DNA from: Charina bottae
Lineage: Eukaryota; Chordata; Lepidosauria; Squamata; Charinaidae
Assembly (NCBI GenBank): GCA_023362775.1
Contig: JALMGJ010000061.1
Location: 10,001-74,000, forward strand
Length of the DNA: 64,000 nt
Direction: 5' to 3'
Shown: positions 37,621 to 64,000 of the stretch, piece by piece
Position numbering within the stretch: the first letter of the stretch is position 1
How the letters are laid out: each line of letters begins with the position of its first letter
The notes under the pieces: model-generated
What the model saw: only the letters and a program-made list of their open reading frames with translations
The model's database searches: none
Told to the model about the DNA's origin: nothing
Translations under genes and position numbers: made by a program

Positions 37621-38640
37621 GAAAGGACATCAAGCTAGACAGTCGACTTGTAAAAGATTTTGTTTCTAAACAGACATTTGTACATTTTGTTACAAAACTT
37701 CAGAGAGCTACAACTTGATTTAAAATCACTTTTTGGTCAGCAAACATCGCGGAATCTGTGTATTTACATTGCTTCCTGTTAGTGATTCCCAATTATTTTA
37801 TTCATTCATTTTAAACAGTACACACTCAAATAAGACATGGCTTAAGATAAATATATTAGTAAATAAATATTCTGAGAACGTCTTTCCATAAATGAAATGT
37901 GCTGCTATACATACAGAATAGAAACAAGTTGTTTTCTACCATTAAAAACATTACAACTGGTAATGAAGAGCCCTTTAACCATCTTACAAACCTTTATAGT
38001 AAATTTTATACAAAACAGTATAAGTGCTACAGAAATCTCATTTTCTTTAAAAAAAAGGTTTATTTGAAAATAGTGCCTTATGAGCCCATCATAGTGGCAA
38101 TAATTACTTTGATAAAAAGGACTTTTAGAATAAAAACATCTATTATACTGACCATTATAAAACTTTTGTTATAAAGGGATTCCAAATAGGCAACAGGAAA
38201 CTACTTTTTCTACAAAAGGTAGAAAGATAATGAAGACACGGGGGGGGGGCGGGATTCACAGGTCGAGGGGCAATGTGTCTAGAAGGCTCCAACATCCACC
38301 AATAGCTTACTTCTATATTCTCGCTTTCAGTGATGCTTACCAACCTGTGGCTACAGTGTAGTCCTTTGAGCTTCATCTGTGCTGTCACTCTGCATACAAG
38401 ACCTACGTTGCAAAGATTTTGGAAGCTTGGGAAGAGAGGCAGCACATGTGAAACGGGGAGGCCTGTGCAGCTGCCCTGCCACAACAACTGGGGTAGTAGA
38501 CTTTTTCCTCAACCCCCCTGAACCCCTGGGGAAAAGAGGTTAGCCTGCAGCAGGGAGTGGTGGGTGGTTGCTTGTATGTGTTCAACTACCCCACAGCTTG
38601 CTTCCTCTTTTTTGCAGTCCGTTGCAGCCAGATCGACAGG
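37621..38640. other. AT-rich spacer, likely around the ZNRF3 poly(A) region
   Basis: There is no coding signal. Composition changes abruptly from GC-rich to AT-rich at about 37640. On the minus strand, AATAAA polyadenylation signals occur at 38059-38064 and 37797-37802, the first such signals I find downstream of the ZNRF3 stop. The ZNRF3 transcript may therefore end here. A G run (GGGGGGGGGCGGG) sits near 38240. Confidence 0.4.
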
Positions 38641-41396
38641 AAACTAGCAAACAGCCTTATGAAGAGAGGTTGAAGAAGCTGGGTATGCTTGGCCTTTAGA
38701 AAAGATGACTGATACAGCAGCACTCTTCAAAGCATTAGAAGGGTATCACACAGAAGAAGATCACGAACATTTATCTCTCATCCAAGAGTGCTGGACATAA
38801 AAGAATAGATTCAAGTTACAGGAAAGTTGAGTTGAGAAAAACGTTCTAATAGCAAAAACAATTTGATTGTGAAATCAGCCACCTGGTGGGTGAGGGTGGG
38901 GGACTCCCCTGTAACCGAAGGTGTCCAGCTCAGCCATTCGTCTGGGATGCTTAATCTGGACCCCTGCACTGAGCAGGGAGTTGGGAATCGGGAGCTCAAA
39001 CAGCCGCTTCTGTGTCGCTTCAGTCTGGACAGAATTAACCATGCAGACCCAAGAAAAGAAACACAGCGCCAGGTGTCTGATACGAGGAAATGTAAGTCAA
39101 CTACAAGGACTAGAACAGGCCGGTGTTAAAAGCATCCAGCGTGTGTATGCTGGGCATCAATCCTAGCAAGCAAATCAAAGCTTGCAGCCCACATATAGGA
39201 CCTCAGCACTACAAGACTGTGCCCCCAACATTTAAGTTGCAAAATGGCCGATCTTCAGCAATGCATTTTTTTTATCAGAAATGAAAAGGGGGGGGGGGAG
39301 AAATGGGGAGTGGAAACTTCTGGCAGGCAAGTTGCTCTTATTTCCACTCTTCAACCCCCAAAGCCTAAAACATGGAAATGGGAAGACTTTGCCTCCCCTT
39401 CCCATTTCCACTCTGAGCCTCTACCCCAAACAAAAGAGGCGGCTTCCCTTCCAGGGATATCACCTGCAGTGGGTCCAGGCGGCCAGCTATAGCTTGCAAC
39501 CATGCCAAAGCTGCTCACCCAGGCTGTCTACAGAGGCCGGGCACCACCAAACCGTATGTGCCAGGACCGAAGGTGGGGAGGCGGCCCTGACGCAGCAAGG
39601 CCAGCAGTGCAGCAAGTGCTGGCCGCTAAGCGTGAGTGGGGGAGGGGGCAGGCGCACTGAGCCATCAGGATTTAGGGACACCAGCTGGATCAGAGGACAG
39701 CTGCTTGGCATCTAGGATCACCCCCGACAGGGTGCCAACCTAGGCAGGACCTGCAGGGGGAATGCGAACTTACAGCAGACTCGTGAGATGCAGGGTCTGC
39801 CTGATTAGGTTCCGCAGTGCGAGTTAAAACACTCGATTCTCTAGCCAAGGTGGACTGTGAAACACATCTGAGAACCAGAACCTCAAGAACAGCTGTTCCA
39901 TGGGGTGTAGCCAAGGCTGATACTGTGACTAGGCAACTGGGTGGGTCTTGAGAACCTGGATGTTTGGTGCCTGGAATCAAGGTTCTGGAGGTGTTGCGGG
40001 GGTGGGGTGGGGCGCCACCTGCTGGAAGATATTACATGCCCATATCCAGGGATGAACATAAATGGAACCACTGTTTATGTAGGACGTGTTGCAGAAAACT
40101 TAAACCAGGCAGAAGCTTTACAAAAATATTTTAGAAAACACAAATGAGGGAAGTAGAACAGATGGAAACTACTGTCACAAAAAAAGCCCTTAGTACACTT
40201 CAGTCCACCAACTGAAGTAAATAACAAGGAAGGAAGACAGCAACAGAAGTAAAATATATTTTATGTACTGGCAATAAGGAGAAAGAGTTCTGCAGTAGTA
40301 AGAAAGGTCTTAAGGAAGGATGGGAGGAGAGGGCTTCCTGCTTGAGGGCTACATACTCTTCCAAGCCCCAGAAATGTTGCCTCCACATGATCAGAAGCCA
40401 CAAAGTTAGGGCTGCTGAGGAGAAAACACACAATATTGACATGGGCACAAACACACGCAGTTAGAATGAGAAGTACTGAAGCTCAGAAAGGAATTTCATC
40501 ATGTTGGTCTACGACAATAAACTCATAATTATGAAATTATTAACAGGTATGATATGATTCTTGGGTCTTTTCATTATAAAATCTTCCCCCTTTTTTCCAT
40601 AAACTGGGCAGGAAGTGAAAAGTTCAGTACCTCTGCTCATCCCAACACATTAACAAATTGAACCCGGGGGGAGGGGGGAATCTAGGCACCTCCTATGTTT
40701 TAAACAAAAAAGCCCTCCGCCCAAATCTCCAATTAGGCACAGAGAAGAACAGGAATAGCATCCGCAGATGCCAGCACACGGCAACTGTCATGGTCTCAGC
40801 CGCACGGAGGGCGTGCCCAGGGAACCACGCAGCTGTGGCTGCAGCAGCCAGAAGGAATGTTTCCATAGGAAACTATTAACCATGGGAAGGAAGCGACAAC
40901 ACGCTTGAACCCCAGGAACAGCAGGGGGGGATCCCCGGCCTAAGGCCTCAACCCAGAGCAGGCAGGCCGGTGCGGGGCTCGGGCAGAGCCCACGGCTACG
41001 GCAGCACCAGCCCCAGGAGCAGGCAGAAGGCACTGTTGGAACTGGGCCTCTGTCCAGGCCTATTTCCACCCATCGCAGTCAGGCTGAGGAAGAGGGCCTG
41101 CATTTTTGCACGAAGGGACAGGCAGCCTCCACCCCTGGGACCCCATTTCTCTCAAAGTGCCGTTTCTTTTCTAAGGCAGTCTGGATCCCCCGGCACAGGA
41201 GGATGGCGCACCGCATGACCCAGCTAGCCTCTTGTCCTCAGGCTGCGGCAGCGGATGACACTGTGGTTCGCCAAAGTTCCTCTGCGCCTCAGGCAGCAGC
41301 ACGCAGCCAGAGTTTCTCCGGGTTACTCCTGTCTCGTGTCAATGCAAGCAAAAGAGGGCTTTGAAGTCCAGCCGCATCAAGACCATCCTCTTCTTA
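38059..41396 (-). other. ZNRF3: Presumed ZNRF3 3' UTR
   Basis: This is the region between the proposed terminal stop and the first AATAAA on the minus strand (38059-38064). No other gene signature occurs in it except the CR1 fragment. A 3' UTR of about 3 kb would suit ZNRF3, but its real end cannot be fixed from sequence alone. Confidence 0.35.
38640..38935 (+). mobile_element. CR1-like LINE 3' fragment
   Basis: Sequence such as TATGAAGAGAGGTTGAAGAA, GCTGGGTATGCTTGGCCTTT and, near the end, CAGCCACCTGGTGGGTGAGG follows the layout of the CR1 LINE 3' region known from birds and reptiles. It is diverged and too short to encode protein. It lies in the presumed ZNRF3 3' UTR or just downstream. Confidence 0.65.
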
Positions 41397-62876
<21,480 letters not shown>

Positions 62877-63450
62877 CGCGCCGGCGGGCCCCCCGCGCCG
62901 GCCCCGGGCAGCGGTGGCGAGGGGGGCGCCCGGCCAGGGTCGCGCATCGCTCCGCGGGCGCCGCCGGCCCTCCCTGCGTCGCCGGGCAGCTCCTCCTCCC
63001 GCCCCTCCCCCCTCCTCCCGCCCGGCCTCGGCCTCGGCCTCGGCCTTCGGCTTCGCTTCGTCTCCCGGCGGCGGGGTGGCGGCGGCGGCGGCGGCTCTCT
63101 CCTCCTCCCGGCCCAGCCGCCGCGTCCCTTTCATCCGCTCCACGTGACGGGGCCGCGGCTGTCCCCGCCTCCGGCCCGCCTCGCCGCCGCCGCCGCCGCC
63201 GCCTCCTGGCCGGGCAGCGCGGGGCCCGGCGGGTGGCTTCGCCTCTGGTGCGGCAAGCGGCCTGGGCGGGGCAGGGGGACCCGAAGTCCCGGCCAACCGG
63301 CCGGGAAAGGGGCGCAGGCTTATGCCCCCTGGCAGGGTTCTCCAGAGTCGAAGGGGGATCCGGCGGTGAAAGCCCACGTTGCAGCCGCGTCCTAAGGCAG
63401 CAGAGGGGTCGTCTAGAAACACCGGAACGAAGACAGCTTTCGGGGCAGCG

Positions 63451-64000
63451 CGTCTTGCGCGCTAGGGTACCCTAACCCACCTCCTCCTCCTCCTGCTGCC
63501 AAGAAGCTCCCGTCCCCACCTCCTGCCTTGAGCAGGAGGGTCAGCGCTGGAGGGAGAGCCCCCCTACAGTAATTATTCTTCCGCAGCTCGGCGGCCTGGA
63601 GAGGAACGGGGGGCTGCTCGCCACAGGGTGCGGCCATGCCGGCGTCCAAGGGGACCCGCTTCACGGGAAACTGCGGCTGTGCGTCTCGGGCGGTCAGGGG
63701 AGCCTTCTTTGGGTGAAGCAATCTTTGATTATCAGAAAACGGGGCGGGGGCCAAGAGGGGGTGGGCTGTCTTGGCCGGTTTGCACAGCGGCCGATTTAAG
63801 CCCGGAACGGCGGCCCGGTTTAGTTCTCGGCGCTTCGCAGGCGGCATTTTCAAGCTCCCGGGCAGCCTCCCGCGGCGCCGGTCATCCGACCAGCGGGCAG
63901 GAAGCTGGGCTTCAGACCTCCTGGGACCGAAGGCCCCGGAGACGGAGATCCGCTCCGCTCCACAGCGAGACCGCAGGCTCTAGCGGGCGCGAGGAGGTTT
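63451..64000. other. Upstream flank of ZNRF3
   Basis: GC-rich sequence without a recognised gene. A CTTTGAT motif (63723-63729) is a TCF/LEF-like core. The window ends before any neighbouring gene. Confidence 0.5.

Overview
The window comes from a vertebrate genome, most likely a squamate reptile (lizard, gecko or snake). It carries a split gene with GT-AG introns that encodes a clear ZNRF3. Intron 1 of that gene holds tRNA-derived SINEs of the type I associate with squamates, beginning near GAGCCAGTTTGG, and tails of the type ending in an AATAAAGGCGGGATAGAA motif. A CR1-like fragment and several hAT-type DNA transposons are also present. The taxonomic call rests on remembered repeat families, not on a database search.

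Layout. (1) Positions 1-30565, almost half the window, are one uninterrupted satellite with a 67-bp monomer (about 456 copies), organised into nested higher-order repeats of 77-87 monomers (5.2-5.8 kb). The left edge of the window lies inside the array. (2) Positions 30566-30882 are diverged edge monomers. (3) Positions 30891-37620 are a mosaic of transposons, minisatellites and fragments: a deleted hAT element carrying an inverted satellite monomer, a promoter-like 5' end and an AT-rich microsatellite; a GC-rich 65-bp minisatellite; a broken two-exon piece of PRPF3; a second hAT element with a decayed transposase; an interstitial (CCCTAA)n tract; two short hAT elements with readable target duplications; and a 71-bp minisatellite next to a CpG-rich block. 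(4) Positions about 38041-62876, minus strand, hold ZNRF3. Eight coding exons have well-supported splice sites; the tiny terminal exon and the 3' UTR are less certain. (5) Positions 62600-64000 are the CpG island and upstream region of ZNRF3.

ZNRF3 is the only gene in the window that looks functional. It encodes a single-pass membrane RING E3 ligase that removes Frizzled/LRP6 from the cell surface and is antagonised by R-spondins. The gene is compact: about 21.5 kb from start to stop codon, with the largest intron 11.3 kb. Its 3' end is separated from the satellite array by only about 7-8 kb of repeat-rich DNA. I see no KREMEN1 sequence downstream, although KREMEN1 follows ZNRF3 in mammals, so this side may be a synteny breakpoint or a heterochromatin border.

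The most unusual structure is the satellite. Across five consecutive higher-order copies a 58-monomer core keeps its length exactly, while the following tail varies between 19 and 29 monomers. Many monomers also carry a short dyad symmetry.
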